Positions 1-9,991 are shown, counted from the stretch's first letter. The stretch is 64,000 nt of DNA from Pseudomonas sp. B21-056 (GCF_026016325.1 NZ_CP087203.1:3410001-3474000); one strand, 5' to 3'. Notes: generated by a model not told the origin, from the sequence alone. A program made the numbers and translations.

Positions 1-420
1 CGGCGCCTACACCCCGGCCTGTATGCCCGGCTGAAGCTGGTGGGCAGTGGCACCTACTCCGCCGTGCTGATCAACGACGAAGCCGTGGGCACCGACCTGG
101 GCAAGAAATTCGTGCTGGTGATGGACGCCGACAACAAGCCGGCGTATCGCCCCGTCGAGCTGGGGCCGAAGATCGAAGGCCTGCGCATCGTACGTAGCGG
201 CCTGAGCAAGGACGACACCATCATCGTCAAGGGGCTGCAACGGGCTCGCCCAGGAGCACCGGTCACGCCTGAAGTCGTGCCGATGGCCAGCGAACAGACC
301 CTCGCCGCCCTGGCTCAACAACGCAAAGCGCTCGAAGCCAGCAACCTGCCCCAAGTCGCGCCGTCCAAGGCGACATCCACGGCGGCGGGAAAACTGGCCG
401 TTGCGACCCCACGCGGTTAA
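1..420 (+). CDS. mexE: RND efflux periplasmic adaptor, MexE-type (3' end only)
   Basis: This is the C-terminal part (about 139 residues) of a membrane fusion protein; the start lies before the window. Adaptors of this family bridge the inner-membrane RND pump and the outer-membrane channel. The visible part contains the end of the beta-barrel domain and the membrane-proximal domain, with phrases typical of the family such as HPGLYARLKL and IVKGLQRARPG, followed by an Ala/Thr-rich tail. The reading frame is open from base 1 and stops just before mexF (16-nt gap), so the three pump genes form one transcript. Assignment to the MexE subfamily rests mainly on the adjoining MexF- and OprN-like genes. 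Confidence 0.9.
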   Translation, partial: RRLHPGLYARLKLVGSGTYSAVLINDEAVGTDLGKKFVLVMDADNKPAYRPVELGPKIEGLRIVRSGLSKDDTIIVKGLQRARPGAPVTPEVVPMASEQTLAALAQQRKALEASNLPQVAPSKATSTAAGKLAVATPRG

Positions 421-435
421 GGAACTGAACTCAAG

Positions 436-3400
436 ATGAAATTTTCCCAGTTCTTCATTTCACGGCCGATCTTCGCAGCGGTGCTTTCGCTGCTGATCCT
501 GATCGCCGGCGCCATCTCGCTGTTCCAGTTGCCGATCAGCGAATACCCCGAAGTCGTGCCGCCCACCGTGGTCGTGCGGGCCAACTTCCCGGGCGCCAAC
601 CCCAAGGTCATCGGTGAAACCGTGGCCGCGCCCCTGGAGCAGGCCATCACCGGCATCGAGAACATGCTCTACATGTCCTCGCAGTCCACCGCCGACGGCA
701 AGATCACCCTGACCATCACCTTTGCCCTGGGCACCGACCTGGATAACGCCCAGGTGCAGGTGCAGAACCGCGTCACCCGGACCGAGCCCAAGCTCCCGGA
801 AGAAGTGACCCGGATCGGCATCACGGTGGACAAGGCGTCGCCCGACCTGACCATGGTCGTGCACTTGACCTCGCCGGACAAACGCTACGACATGCTCTAC
901 CTGTCCAACTACGCCCTGCTCAACATCAAGGATGAGCTGGCGCGCCTGGGCGGCGTGGGTGATGTGCAACTGTTCGGCATGGGCGATTACTCCCTGCGGG
1001 TCTGGCTGGATCCGAACAAGACTGCTTCGCGCAACCTGACCGCCACCGACGTAGTCACCGCCATCCGCGAGCAGAACCGCCAGGTCGCCGCCGGTGCCCT
1101 GGGTGCGCCGCCGGCACCGAATGCCCAAGCCTTCCAGCTCTCGATCAATACCCAGGGTCGCCTGGTGAACGAGGAAGAGTTCGAGAACATCATCATCCGT
1201 TCCGGCGCCAACGGTGAGATCACTCGCCTGAAGGACATCGCCCGCATTGAGCTGGGCTCCAGCCAATACGCCCTGCGCTCGTTGCTCGACAACCAGCCGG
1301 CGGTGGCAATCCCGATCTTCCAGCGTCCAGGTTCCAACGCCATTCAGATCTCCAACGACGTCCATGCCAAGATGGACGAGCTGAAGAAGAACTTCCCGGC
1401 GGGCATGGACTACAGCATCGTCTACGACCCGACGATCTTCGTGCGCGGTTCCATCGAGGCGGTGGTGCACACCCTGTTCGAAGCGCTGATCCTCGTGGTG
1501 CTGGTGGTGATCCTGTTCCTGCAGACCTGGCGCGCCTCGATCATCCCGCTGGTGGCCGTGCCGGTGTCGTTGATCGGTACGTTCGCCGTGATGCACCTGT
1601 TCGGCTTCTCGTTGAACGCCCTTTCGCTGTTCGGGTTGGTACTGGCCATCGGTATCGTGGTGGACGACGCCATCGTCGTGGTGGAGAACGTCGAACGCAA
1701 CATCGGCCTCGGCCTCACTCCGGTGGACGCGACCAAGCGTGCCATGAGCGAAGTGACCGGCCCGATCATTGCCACCGCACTGGTACTCTGCGCGGTGTTC
1801 ATTCCGGCGGCGTTCATCAGCGGCTTGACCGGGCAGTTCTATAAGCAGTTCGCCCTGACCATTGCCATTTCCACCGTGATCTCGGCGTTCAACTCCCTGA
1901 CCCTGTCGCCGGCCCTGGCCGCGGTATTGCTCAAGAGCCATGACGCGCCCAAGGACCGTTTCTCCAGGTTCCTCGATGCACTGCTGGGCAGCTGGCTGTT
2001 CCGCCCGTTCAACCGCTTCTTCGACCGTGCCAGCCACAGCTATGTAGGCGCCGTGGGCCGTGTGATCCGCAGCAGCGGCATCGCCCTGTTCGTCTACGCG
2101 GGCCTGATGGTGCTGACATTCTTCGGCTTCTCCAACACCCCGACCGGCTTCGTGCCCGGCCAGGACAAGCAATACCTGGTGGCCTTCGCCCAACTGCCGG
2201 ATGCCGCGAGCCTGGACCGCACCGAAGACGTGATCAAGCGCATGTCCGACCTGGCGCTCAAGCAACCGGGTGTGCAAAGCGCGGTGGCCTTCCCGGGCCT
2301 GTCGATCAACGGTTTCACCAACAGCCCGAACGCCGGCATCGTGTTCGTGACCCTCAAGCCCTTCGACGAGCGCAAGGACCCGAGCCAGTCGGCCGGGGCC
2401 ATCGCTGGTGCCTTGAACGGCCAGTTCGCGGGCATCCAGGAAGCCTACATGGCGATCTTCCCGCCGCCGCCGGTACAGGGGCTGGGTACGATCGGTGGTT
2501 TCCGCCTGCAGATCGAAGACCGGGGCAACCTGGGCTACGACGAGCTGTACAAGGAAACCATGAACATCATCACCAAGAGCCGCAGCGTGCCGGAACTGGC
2601 CGGGTTGTTCACCAGCTACACCGTGAACGTGCCTCAGGTCGATGCCGCCATCGACCGGGAAAAAGCCAAGACCCACGGCGTGGCCGTCAGCGACATCTTC
2701 AACACCCTGCAGATCTACCTGGGTTCGCTGTATGCCAACGACTTCAACCGCTTCGGCCGCACCTACCAGGTCAACGTCCAGGCCGAGCAGCAGTTCCGCC
2801 TCGAATCGGACCAGATCGGCCAGCTCAAGGTGCGCAACAACCGTGGCGAGATGATCCCGCTGGCGACCTTCATCAAGGTCAGCGACTCCTCGGGACCCGA
2901 CCGCGTGATGCATTACAACGGCTTCATCACCGCTGAAATCAACGGTGCCGCCGCGCCGGGCTACAGCTCCGGCCAGGCCGAGAAGGCCATCGAGAAACTG
3001 CTCAAGGACGAATTGCCCAACGGCATGACCTACGAGTGGACCGACCTGACGTACCAGCAGATCCTCTCGGGCAACACCGCGCTGTTCGTGTTCCCGCTCT
3101 GCGTGCTGCTGGCGTTCCTGGTGCTCGCGGCGCAGTACGAAAGCTGGAGCCTGCCGCTGGCGGTGATCCTGATCGTACCGATGACCCTGCTGTCCGCCAT
3201 TACCGGGGTGATCCTGTCCGGCGGCGACAACAACATCTTTACCCAGATCGGCCTGATCGTACTGGTGGGGCTTGCCTGCAAGAACGCGATCCTGATCGTC
3301 GAGTTCGCCAAGGACAAGCAGCTCGAGGGCATGAACCCGCTGGCCGCGGTCCTGGAAGCCTGCCGCCTGCGTCTGCGGCCGATCCTGATGACCTCCGTGG

Positions 3401-3615
3401 CCTTCATCATGGGCGTGGTGCCCCTGGTGTTCTCCAGCGGTGCCGGTGCGGAAATGCGCCATGCCATGGGTGTCGCGGTGTTCTCGGGGATGCTCGGTGT
3501 GACCTTCTTCGGCCTGCTGCTCACCCCGGTGTTCTATGTACTGATCCGTAACTTCGTCGAGCGCAGCGAGGCCCGCAAGGCCGCCCGGGCGTTGAAACTG
3601 GAGACGCAACAATGA
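436..3615 (+). CDS. mexF: RND multidrug efflux permease, MexF-type
   Basis: This is the inner-membrane proton/drug antiporter of a tripartite pump. The 1059-residue length matches HAE1-family RND permeases. The N-terminus (MKFSQFFISRPIFAAVLS) is the usual first helix. Two periplasmic loops alternate with two bundles of membrane helices (roughly residues 340-500 and 870-1040). The proton-relay helix holds the paired aspartates in GIVVDDAIVVVENVE. MexF pumps are known to export chloramphenicol, quinolones and quorum-sensing precursors; the substrate of this copy is inferred. The gene overlaps oprN by 4 nt (ATGA). The MexT/MexS regulators usually linked to this pump would lie outside the window. 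Confidence 0.95.
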   Translation: MKFSQFFISRPIFAAVLSLLILIAGAISLFQLPISEYPEVVPPTVVVRANFPGANPKVIGETVAAPLEQAITGIENMLYMSSQSTADGKITLTITFALGTDLDNAQVQVQNRVTRTEPKLPEEVTRIGITVDKASPDLTMVVHLTSPDKRYDMLYLSNYALLNIKDELARLGGVGDVQLFGMGDYSLRVWLDPNKTASRNLTATDVVTAIREQNRQVAAGALGAPPAPNAQAFQLSINTQGRLVNEEEFENIIIRSGANGEITRLKDIARIELGSSQYALRSLLDNQPAVAIPIFQRPGSNAIQISNDVHAKMDELKKNFPAGMDYSIVYDPTIFVRGSIEAVVHTLFEALILVVLVVILFLQTWRASIIPLVAVPVSLIGTFAVMHLFGFSLNALSLFGLVLAIGIVVDDAIVVVENVERNIGLGLTPVDATKRAMSEVTGPIIATALVLCAVFIPAAFISGLTGQFYKQFALTIAISTVISAFNSLTLSPALAAVLLKSHDAPKDRFSRFLDALLGSWLFRPFNRFFDRASHSYVGAVGRVIRSSGIALFVYAGLMVLTFFGFSNTPTGFVPGQDKQYLVAFAQLPDAASLDRTEDVIKRMSDLALKQPGVQSAVAFPGLSINGFTNSPNAGIVFVTLKPFDERKDPSQSAGAIAGALNGQFAGIQEAYMAIFPPPPVQGLGTIGGFRLQIEDRGNLGYDELYKETMNIITKSRSVPELAGLFTSYTVNVPQVDAAIDREKAKTHGVAVSDIFNTLQIYLGSLYANDFNRFGRTYQVNVQAEQQFRLESDQIGQLKVRNNRGEMIPLATFIKVSDSSGPDRVMHYNGFITAEINGAAAPGYSSGQAEKAIEKLLKDELPNGMTYEWTDLTYQQILSGNTALFVFPLCVLLAFLVLAAQYESWSLPLAVILIVPMTLLSAITGVILSGGDNNIFTQIGLIVLVGLACKNAILIVEFAKDKQLEGMNPLAAVLEACRLRLRPILMTSVAFIMGVVPLVFSSGAGAEMRHAMGVAVFSGMLGVTFFGLLLTPVFYVLIRNFVERSEARKAARALKLETQQ

Positions 3616-5048
3616 GCTTGGCAACAATGGGCTTGAAAGTGTTCGTGCCGAGCTTGCTGGCCCTGGCCTTGGGCGCCTGCGCCGTGGGGCCGGACTACAA
3701 GGCACCGCAAACCGAGGCGGCTAATATCACCACCGCCACCGATGGCGCCGCCGGCCAGAAGAATTTCGACCGAGCCCGCTTCGAAGGCATCTGGTGGCAA
3801 CAGTTCGAGGACCCGACCCTCAACGCGTTGGTGACCCGTTCCCTGGAAGGCAACCGCGAGTTGCGCGTCGCCTTCGCCCGTCTGCGGGCGGCCCGGGCCA
3901 TTCGCGACGACGCCAGCAATGACGCCATGCCGACCATCACCAGTCGCGCCAGCAGCAACCTGGGCAAAGGCCAGATTCCAGGACAGACCACCGACCGGGT
4001 CAGTACCGAGCGCTACGACCTGGGCCTGGACATGGCCTGGGAAGTGGACCTGTTCGGGCGCATCCAGCGCAACCTGGAAGCCACCGACGCCGATCAGCAG
4101 GCGGCCGAGGCCGATCTCTACCAACTGCAGGTGACCATGATCGCCGAGCTGGTGGATGCCTACGGTCAACTGCGCGGCGCCCAACTGCGGGAAAAAATCG
4201 CCCTGGCGAACCTCCAGAACCAGCAAGCGTCGCGCAAGATCACCGAAAGCCTGCGCGATGCCGGTGTCGGCGATCAGCTCGACGTGGTGCGTGCCGATGC
4301 ACGCCTGGCCTCGGTAGAAGCCAGCGTGCCACAGTTGCAGGCCGAACAGGTGCGTCAGCGCAACCGCATCGCCACGTTGCTGGGCGAGCGTCCGGACAAA
4401 CTGAGCGTGGACCTGAGTCCCAAGGACCTGCCGGCCATCGCCAAGGCCCTGCCTGTGGGTGATCCGGGTCAGTTGCTGCAACGTCGCCCGGACATTCTCC
4501 GTGCCGAACGTCAGTTGGCTGCTGCCACGGCGCGTATCGGCGTGGCCAAGGCCGACCTGTTCCCGCGGGTCAGCTTGAGCGGCTTCCTCGGCTTTACCGC
4601 CGGGCGGGGTTCGCAGATCGGCTCCTCGGCGGCCAACGCCTGGGCGCTGGGCCCGAGCATTACCTGGGCAGCCTTTGACCTGGGCAGCGTGCGGGCTCGT
4701 CTGCGCGGCGCCAATGCCGAAGCCGATGGCGCCCTGGCGACTTACGAACAGCAGGTTTTGCTGGCCCTGGAAGAATCGGAAAACGCCTTCAGCGATTACG
4801 GCAAGCGTCAGCAACGCCTGATCTCGCTGATCCGCCAGAGCGAGTCCAGTCGCGCCGCTGCCGACCTGGCCGAAATCCGCTACCGCGAAGGCACGGTGGA
4901 CTTCCTCGTGTTGCTCGACGCCCAGCGCGAACGCCTGGCCGCCGAAGACACCCAGGCCCAGGCCGAAGTCGAGCTGTATCGCGGCATCGTCGCGATCTAC
5001 AAGGCCTTGGGCGGTGGCTGGCAGCCGGAAACCGTCGCCAGCAACTGA
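3612..5048 (+). CDS. oprN: Outer-membrane efflux channel lipoprotein, OprN-type
   Basis: This 478-residue protein is a TolC-like outer membrane factor of the NodT group. It starts with a lipoprotein signal peptide with lipobox LGAC, so the mature N-terminal cysteine should be acylated, followed by the family phrase VGPDYKAP. Two repeated OEP domains (about residues 70-260 and 290-470) form the coiled-coil tunnel and barrel. The start codon overlaps the mexF stop, which indicates translational coupling. The gene is followed by a strong intrinsic terminator, so the pump operon ends here. Confidence 0.93.
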   Translation: MSLATMGLKVFVPSLLALALGACAVGPDYKAPQTEAANITTATDGAAGQKNFDRARFEGIWWQQFEDPTLNALVTRSLEGNRELRVAFARLRAARAIRDDASNDAMPTITSRASSNLGKGQIPGQTTDRVSTERYDLGLDMAWEVDLFGRIQRNLEATDADQQAAEADLYQLQVTMIAELVDAYGQLRGAQLREKIALANLQNQQASRKITESLRDAGVGDQLDVVRADARLASVEASVPQLQAEQVRQRNRIATLLGERPDKLSVDLSPKDLPAIAKALPVGDPGQLLQRRPDILRAERQLAAATARIGVAKADLFPRVSLSGFLGFTAGRGSQIGSSAANAWALGPSITWAAFDLGSVRARLRGANAEADGALATYEQQVLLALEESENAFSDYGKRQQRLISLIRQSESSRAAADLAEIRYREGTVDFLVLLDAQRERLAAEDTQAQAEVELYRGIVAIYKALGGGWQPETVASN

Positions 5049-5098
5049 CCGACCATTGCACAGAGCCCCTTTGGTTGACCGCAATCAACCAATTCTTT

Positions 5099-5131
5099 GC
5101 CCCGCCTCCTCTCTGGACGCGGGGCTTTTTT
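5099..5131 (+). terminator. Intrinsic terminator after oprN
   Basis: A 7-bp GC stem (GCCCCGC/GCGGGGC) with a 13-nt loop is followed directly by six T residues. It lies 51 nt after the oprN stop and ends the efflux operon. Confidence 0.85.
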
Positions 5132-5151
5132 ATCTCTCACCCGGGAACCCC

Positions 5152-5241
5152 TGTGGGAGCGAGCCTGCTCGCGATGGCGGTGTGTCAGTCAACATGGATG
5201 CTGACTGGCAGAGAGCTATCGCGAGCAGGCTCGCTCCCACA
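5152..5241. repeat. REP pair (REPIN)
   Basis: Two inverted copies of the Pseudomonas REP palindrome (TGTGGGAGCGAGCCTGCTCG and its complement) flank a roughly 35-nt variable centre. Elements of this kind are mobilised in trans by RAYT transposases and are non-coding. Confidence 0.9.
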
Positions 5242-5372
5242 AGGGTTTAGCTACATCCCAGCGAGAGCAACCTGTACTCACAGGTCCTGCATACCTATCA
5301 CAAGGTTTGACTCAGTCCCCCACCTGACCGAAGCTTGCGACATTTCAAGCTTCCCGGTTATGGATTACCTGC

Positions 5373-6428
5373 ATGCCCTCATCTCGCCGCTATCTTCTGC
5401 TCAGCCTCGGTGTCCTCCTGGTGATCGGTCTGGTTGCGGGATGGTTGCACAACAGCACCCCGCAGATCCCCGAGGCCATCAAGCGCGGCTACAGTGAAGC
5501 CCTGGCACAGGCGCGCAACGGCCTGCCGGGCGCGGCGAGAATGCTCTATCAGCAACTGGGGCGTCCAGACCTCTCGCCCAAGCGGCGCGTGTGGCTGCAC
5601 GCCGAACTCCCCAACTATCCGAGCCCCCAGGCCCTGAAACTGGCGGATGCGGACCTGCACAACGAATCGGCGGATGTACGTCGGGCCGCCATCGGCAGCA
5701 TTGTCGGGCTGGTACCCACGGGGCAACGCAGCCTGCTGCTGGGGCCGTTGCTCGACGATGACGACCCCAGCGTGCGGTTTGCCGCCGTGAACGCCCTGCT
5801 GGGCCTGTCACCGGATGACCTTGGCTTGTACTTCGGCGCCATGCAACTGGCCATCGACACCTGGGAACAACAACTTCAAGACGGCCCGCAAACCACCGAG
5901 TCGTTCTATCAACTCGCCCGCCTGCACCTGCACAACGCCGAGTTGAAAAAAGCCCAGGATGCTCTGGAACAAGCCCTGCGCCTACAGCCCGACAACCTGC
6001 CGGCCGTGGTCATGCAGATCGAAGTGCTGGACAAACAGGGCCAGGGCGAAGCCGCGCGACAATTACTCGCCAGGCAGTTGCAAACCCAGCCACAGTCAGC
6101 TTACCTGCAACATGCGCTGGGCATGTGGTTGCTGCAACATGGCCAGAGTGAATACGCGGTGCTCGGCCTGGCAAAAGCCGTGGAACTGGAGCCCGACAAC
6201 CGTCATTACCGTTACGACCTGGCCACCACCCTGCATGCCGAGCAAGAACTGGAGGCGGCGCAGAAACAGTTGCAGGACATCGTCCAGCGCTACCCCGCCG
6301 ATCGCGAGGCGCGGGTGTTGCTGATCAACTACTGGAAGGAAACCGGGCAGTTGCAGAACGTGCAGATCCTGTTGGCGAAACTGGAACAACTGAACCCCGA
6401 CGATCCCGCGCTACAGCAAGGCCTGTAG
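5373..6428 (+). CDS. Membrane-anchored HEAT/TPR repeat protein
   Basis: This 351-residue protein has one N-terminal hydrophobic segment (about residues 7-25), either an anchor or an uncleaved signal. A HEAT-like alpha repeat follows (about 85-160, with the phrase SADVRRAAIGSIVG), then three to four tetratricopeptide repeats (about 175-345). Clear TPR signatures are ALEQALRLQPDN and LAKAVELEPDN. Such scaffolds bind partner proteins; no enzymatic motif is visible. It stands alone between a REP pair and a second repeat element, so the context does not tell its partner. Cytochrome c biogenesis (CcmI/NrfG-type) proteins share the TPR part, but no such genes are nearby. The function is unknown. Confidence 0.75.
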   Translation: MPSSRRYLLLSLGVLLVIGLVAGWLHNSTPQIPEAIKRGYSEALAQARNGLPGAARMLYQQLGRPDLSPKRRVWLHAELPNYPSPQALKLADADLHNESADVRRAAIGSIVGLVPTGQRSLLLGPLLDDDDPSVRFAAVNALLGLSPDDLGLYFGAMQLAIDTWEQQLQDGPQTTESFYQLARLHLHNAELKKAQDALEQALRLQPDNLPAVVMQIEVLDKQGQGEAARQLLARQLQTQPQSAYLQHALGMWLLQHGQSEYAVLGLAKAVELEPDNRHYRYDLATTLHAEQELEAAQKQLQDIVQRYPADREARVLLINYWKETGQLQNVQILLAKLEQLNPDDPALQQGL

Positions 6429-6434
6429 GAGCCC

Positions 6435-6565
6435 TGTAGGAGCTGTCGAGTGCAACGAGGCTGCGATCTTTCCCCAAACAATGGAATCCAGAGCGAACGC
6501 CCAACCAATCAAGCTCAAGCTCAAAACCAAGTTCAAAAAATCGCAACCTTCGGCAGTGCCTACAG
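6435..6565. repeat. Second-family interspersed repeat (TGTAGGAGC type)
   Basis: The element starts TGTAGGAGCTGTCGAGTGCA, continues into GAGGCTGCGATCTTT, and ends with the inverted half AAAATCGCAACCTTCGGCAG then TGCCTACA. A related element lies at 19706-19808. The reading frame of the KaiC gene is open through it, but that is fortuitous. Confidence 0.75.
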
Positions 6566-6666
6566 AGTTGTACAACTTCACAGGTTTTGTAGCAGGAAGC
6601 GGAACCGCCATCACCGCCAAAGGTCAAGTATTCAGACACTTCAACCTGCTATCTACTTCCCTAGCC

Positions 6667-8184
6667 ATGAGGGAGCTATTCTTGCCTACATCTAACGAGT
6701 TGATCGACGCCAAAGCCGCCACCGGTATCGAAGGACTGGACGATATCCTCTCCGGCGGCCTGTCCCGCGGCCATGTGTTCCTGCTGGAAGGGGAACCCGG
6801 GACCGGCAAGACCACGGTCGCGTTGCAATTCATGCTGGCCGGTGCCCGAGCCGGTGAACGCTCGCTGTACATCACCCTGTCGGAAACCGAACGCGAACTG
6901 CGCCAAGGCGCGGCGTCCCACGGTTGGACGCTGGACGACAACATCCATATCTATGAATTGAGCCCGCCGGAAAGCCTGCTCGATGCAGAACATCAGCAAA
7001 GCCTGCTGTACTCCTCGGACCTGGAACTGGGGGAAGCGACCCGGCAGATCTTCGAGGTGGTCGAGCGGGTCAAGCCGACCCGGGTGGTCCTCGACAGCCT
7101 GTCGGAGATCCGCCTGCTGGCGCAGAGTTCCTTGCGTTATCGCCGCCAGATCCTCGCGATCAAGCATTATTTCGTGCGTTATGACGCCACGGTCCTGCTG
7201 CTGGACGACCTGACCACCGAGTCCCTGGACAAGACCGTGCACAGCGTGGCCCATGGCGTGATCCGCCTGGAAGAACTGACCCCTAACTACGGCGCCGAAC
7301 GACGAAGGGTCCGGGTCATCAAATATCGCGGCCAGAAGTACCGCGGCGGCTTCCATGATTTCACCATCCTGGCCGACGGCGTGCATGTCTTCCCGCGCCT
7401 GGTGGCGGCCGAACACCGCGGCGGCTATCAGCGCGAACAGCTGTCCAGCGGCCTGGAGGGTGTGGATGCCCTGCTGGGCGGCGGCATCGAAAGTGGCTCC
7501 AGCACCTTGATTCTGGGGCCGGCCGGCACCGGTAAATCGTTGATCTCGATGCTCTTCGCCGTCGCTGCCGTGCAGCGTGGCGAAAAAGCCGCCCTGTTCA
7601 TTTTCGATGAAGAACTGAGCTTGCTATTCGATCGCATGAAGAACATGGGCATCGACCTGGAGTCGCTGAGGGAATCCGGCAACCTGTCGATCGAACAAGT
7701 GGATGCGGCCGAACTGTCCCCCGGTGAGTTCTCGCACCGGGTCCGTCGTTGCGTCGATGACGGCGATATCAAGACCGTCGTGATTGACAGCATCAATGGC
7801 TACCAGGCCGCCATGCCGGAAGAAAACGCCCTGGTCTTGCACATGCACGAGCTGTTGCTCTACCTCAACCGCCGGGGCGCGTCGACCTTCATGACCGTCG
7901 CGCAACATGGCCTGGTGGGTGACATGCAGGCGCCGGTGGACATCACCTACCTGGCCGACACGGTCATTCTGTTGCGTTACTTCGAGGCACTGGGCAAGGT
8001 CCGCCGGGCGATCTCCATCATCAAGAAGCGCACCGGCAGTCACGAGTCCACCATCCGCGAATACCGCATCGGCAGCCAGGGCATGACTGTCGGTGAACCG
8101 CTGGAAGCGTTCCAGGGCGTGTTGCGTGGAGTACCCACCTATCTCGGCGAAGGCAATCCGCTGCTCAAGGATGAAGCTCGGTGA
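6667..8184 (+). CDS. KaiC-like double RecA-domain ATPase
   Basis: The protein is 505 residues with two RecA-like halves, as in cyanobacterial KaiC. The first half has Walker A GEPGTGKTT (about residue 42-50); the second has GPAGTGKS and a DEE catalytic pair. In cyanobacteria KaiC is the clock ATPase; homologues in other bacteria act in signalling and stress. By hand alignment the Ser431/Thr432 phosphosite of KaiC corresponds to Thr-Tyr here (about 427-428, in DITYLADT), so the phosphorylation cycle would differ. No kaiA or kaiB is present. The stop overlaps the following histidine kinase start by 4 nt, which makes the kinase its likely partner. I chose the ATG at 6667 because the longer open frame from 6481 runs through a dispersed repeat. 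Confidence 0.88.
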   Translation: MRELFLPTSNELIDAKAATGIEGLDDILSGGLSRGHVFLLEGEPGTGKTTVALQFMLAGARAGERSLYITLSETERELRQGAASHGWTLDDNIHIYELSPPESLLDAEHQQSLLYSSDLELGEATRQIFEVVERVKPTRVVLDSLSEIRLLAQSSLRYRRQILAIKHYFVRYDATVLLLDDLTTESLDKTVHSVAHGVIRLEELTPNYGAERRRVRVIKYRGQKYRGGFHDFTILADGVHVFPRLVAAEHRGGYQREQLSSGLEGVDALLGGGIESGSSTLILGPAGTGKSLISMLFAVAAVQRGEKAALFIFDEELSLLFDRMKNMGIDLESLRESGNLSIEQVDAAELSPGEFSHRVRRCVDDGDIKTVVIDSINGYQAAMPEENALVLHMHELLLYLNRRGASTFMTVAQHGLVGDMQAPVDITYLADTVILLRYFEALGKVRRAISIIKKRTGSHESTIREYRIGSQGMTVGEPLEAFQGVLRGVPTYLGEGNPLLKDEAR

Positions 8185-9851
8185 CCCTGGCTGAGCCCCT
8201 GTCCGAGCGGGCACTGATCCTCGCACCGTTGGGGCGGGACAGCCAGGTCGCCCTGATGATCCTCAACGAAGCCGGCTTCCCGGGCCTCATCTGTCGGCAC
8301 CTAGGGCACTTGTGCGAAGAGCTGGAGCTTGGCGCCGGCTTGCTGCTGGTGTCCTCCGAAGCCCTGCTGGGACCCGGCCTGGAAGCCCTGTTCAACCAGA
8401 TTGACCAGCAACCGGCCTGGTCGGACCTGCCCATCGTCCTGTTGACCCACCATGGCGGTCCGGAGCGAAACCCGACAGCACGGCTCGGCACACAGCTGGG
8501 CAACGTGACCTTCCTGGAGCGCCCTTTCCACCCGGTGACCCTGATCAGCCTGGTAACCACCGCCCTGCGCGGACGCCGAAGGCAGTATGAAGCCCGTGAC
8601 CGCCTGATCGACCTCAGCAACAGTGAGCTGCGGCTGCAAAACACCCTGGAAACCCTCGAACAGCAGGTCCAGGAACGTACCGCTCAGTTGCGCCACAACG
8701 AAGAAGCCTTGCGCCAGTCGCAAAAGATGGAAGCGGTTGGCCAGCTCACCGGCGGCATCGCCCACGACTTCAACAACATGCTCACCGGGATCATTGGCAG
8801 CCTCGAACTGTTGCGCAGGCGCCTGGCTCGGGGCCGGACCGAAGACTTGGACAGCCTGATCGACCTGGGCGTGACCTCGGCCAACCGCGCCGCCGGCCTG
8901 ACCCATCGATTGCTCGCCTTCTCCCGGCGACAATCGCTGGATTCCAAGGCCGTGCAGATGAACACCCTGGTGCTGTCCATGGGCGAGCTGTTGCAGCGTA
9001 GCCTCAATGAAAGCATTCGCCTGGACATGCAACTGGACGATCAACTATGGATCGCCGAGGCCGACCCGAACCAACTGGAAAGTGCCCTGCTCAACCTCGT
9101 GCTCAACGCCCGGGATGCGATGCCGGACGGCGGAACGCTGGTGGTGCAGACGCGCAACAAGCACCTAGACGCCGGCTTCACCGATGCCTACAGCAACCTG
9201 GAGCCCGGCGATTATGTCGTGCTGAGCGTGCAGGACAGTGGGTGCGGGATGCCCGAAGCGGTCATCAACCGAGCCTTCGACCCGTTCTTCACCACCAAAC
9301 CGATCGGCCAGGGCACCGGGCTGGGCCTGTCGATGATCTATGGCTTCAGCAAGCAATCGCGCGGCCACGTGACCATCGACAGCAACGTCGGTAAAGGCAC
9401 CACGGTCAGTCTTTATCTGCCGCGCTTCCTCGGCGAAGAAGTGCCCGAGCCCTTGGTCGACACACAACATGCATCCCACGCATTGGCTGGCGAGACCGTG
9501 CTCATCGTCGAGGATGATCCGGCGGTGCGGGTGCTGGTCAGCTCGGTGCTCGGTGAGCTGGGCTATGCCTTCCTCGAAGCCGCCGACGCCAATGGCGCGG
9601 TACCGATTCTGCAGTCAGGCCGGCGTATCGATCTGTTGATCAGCGACGTGGGCCTGCCGGGCATGAACGGCCGGCAACTGGCGGAAATCGGCCGACAGAT
9701 CCGCCCGGACCTGCGGGTGCTGTTCATCACCGGCTACGCCGAACATGCTGCGGTACGCGGCGGATTCCTCGACCCGGGCATGCAGATGATCACCAAACCG
9801 TTCACGTTTGACCTGTTGACGGCCAAGGTCCGGGAGATGATCGGGACCTGA
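8181..9851 (+). CDS. Hybrid histidine kinase with N-terminal pseudo-receiver
   Basis: This is a cytoplasmic 556-residue kinase starting with GTG inside the kaiC-like stop. Domains: a receiver-like fold that lacks the phosphorylatable Asp and has Arg in place of the usual Lys (LERPFHP), about 10-130; a coiled coil, about 140-180; a HisKA domain with H-box [11 protein letters not shown] (His195); an HATPase with G-boxes ([11 protein letters not shown]), about 290-425; and a C-terminal receiver with Asp489 in [10 protein letters not shown]. There are no membrane segments, so the input is probably a protein contact, plausibly the coupled KaiC-like ATPase. In cyanobacteria KaiA and CikA also carry pseudo-receivers; a functional parallel is inference. 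Confidence 0.88.
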   Translation: MTLAEPLSERALILAPLGRDSQVALMILNEAGFPGLICRHLGHLCEELELGAGLLLVSSEALLGPGLEALFNQIDQQPAWSDLPIVLLTHHGGPERNPTARLGTQLGNVTFLERPFHPVTLISLVTTALRGRRRQYEARDRLIDLSNSELRLQNTLETLEQQVQERTAQLRHNEEALRQSQKMEAVGQLTGGIAHDFNNMLTGIIGSLELLRRRLARGRTEDLDSLIDLGVTSANRAAGLTHRLLAFSRRQSLDSKAVQMNTLVLSMGELLQRSLNESIRLDMQLDDQLWIAEADPNQLESALLNLVLNARDAMPDGGTLVVQTRNKHLDAGFTDAYSNLEPGDYVVLSVQDSGCGMPEAVINRAFDPFFTTKPIGQGTGLGLSMIYGFSKQSRGHVTIDSNVGKGTTVSLYLPRFLGEEVPEPLVDTQHASHALAGETVLIVEDDPAVRVLVSSVLGELGYAFLEAADANGAVPILQSGRRIDLLISDVGLPGMNGRQLAEIGRQIRPDLRVLFITGYAEHAAVRGGFLDPGMQMITKPFTFDLLTAKVREMIGT

Positions 9852-9861
9852 GACACACCCC

Positions 9862-9947
9862 TGTGGGAGCCTGCTCGCGATAGCGGTTTTACATTCGACA
9901 TAGATGCAAGCTGATCCACCGCCTTCGCGAGCAGGCTCGCTCCCACA
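9862..9947. repeat. REP pair
   Basis: Inverted REP copies; the left copy is short (TGTGGGAGCCTGCTCGCGAT lacks GCGA). It sits at the convergent end of the kinase gene, in tandem with another pair at 9992. Confidence 0.85.
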
Positions 9948-9991
9948 GGGTTGTGTGGCGTATGCAGATTCTGCATTCACCCAGGAACAAA

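Noticed and set aside
460..3705. A 1081-codon antisense open frame across mexF, and similar long antisense frames over the three-receiver kinase (14777-16735) and the thiolase (56562-58259)
   Set aside because: They mirror the codon bias of well-identified genes on the opposite strand and have His/Gln/Arg-rich low-complexity translations and no family features.
5014..5250. Short open frames made of REP sequence (also at 21307, 30878, 48037 and 55039)
   Set aside because: They consist largely of translated REP palindromes and recur wherever the repeat occurs.
6481..6666. A 62-codon N-terminal extension of the KaiC-like protein
   Set aside because: It runs through a dispersed non-coding repeat (6435-6565) and has no similarity to KaiC; the ATG at 6667 fits the family start.
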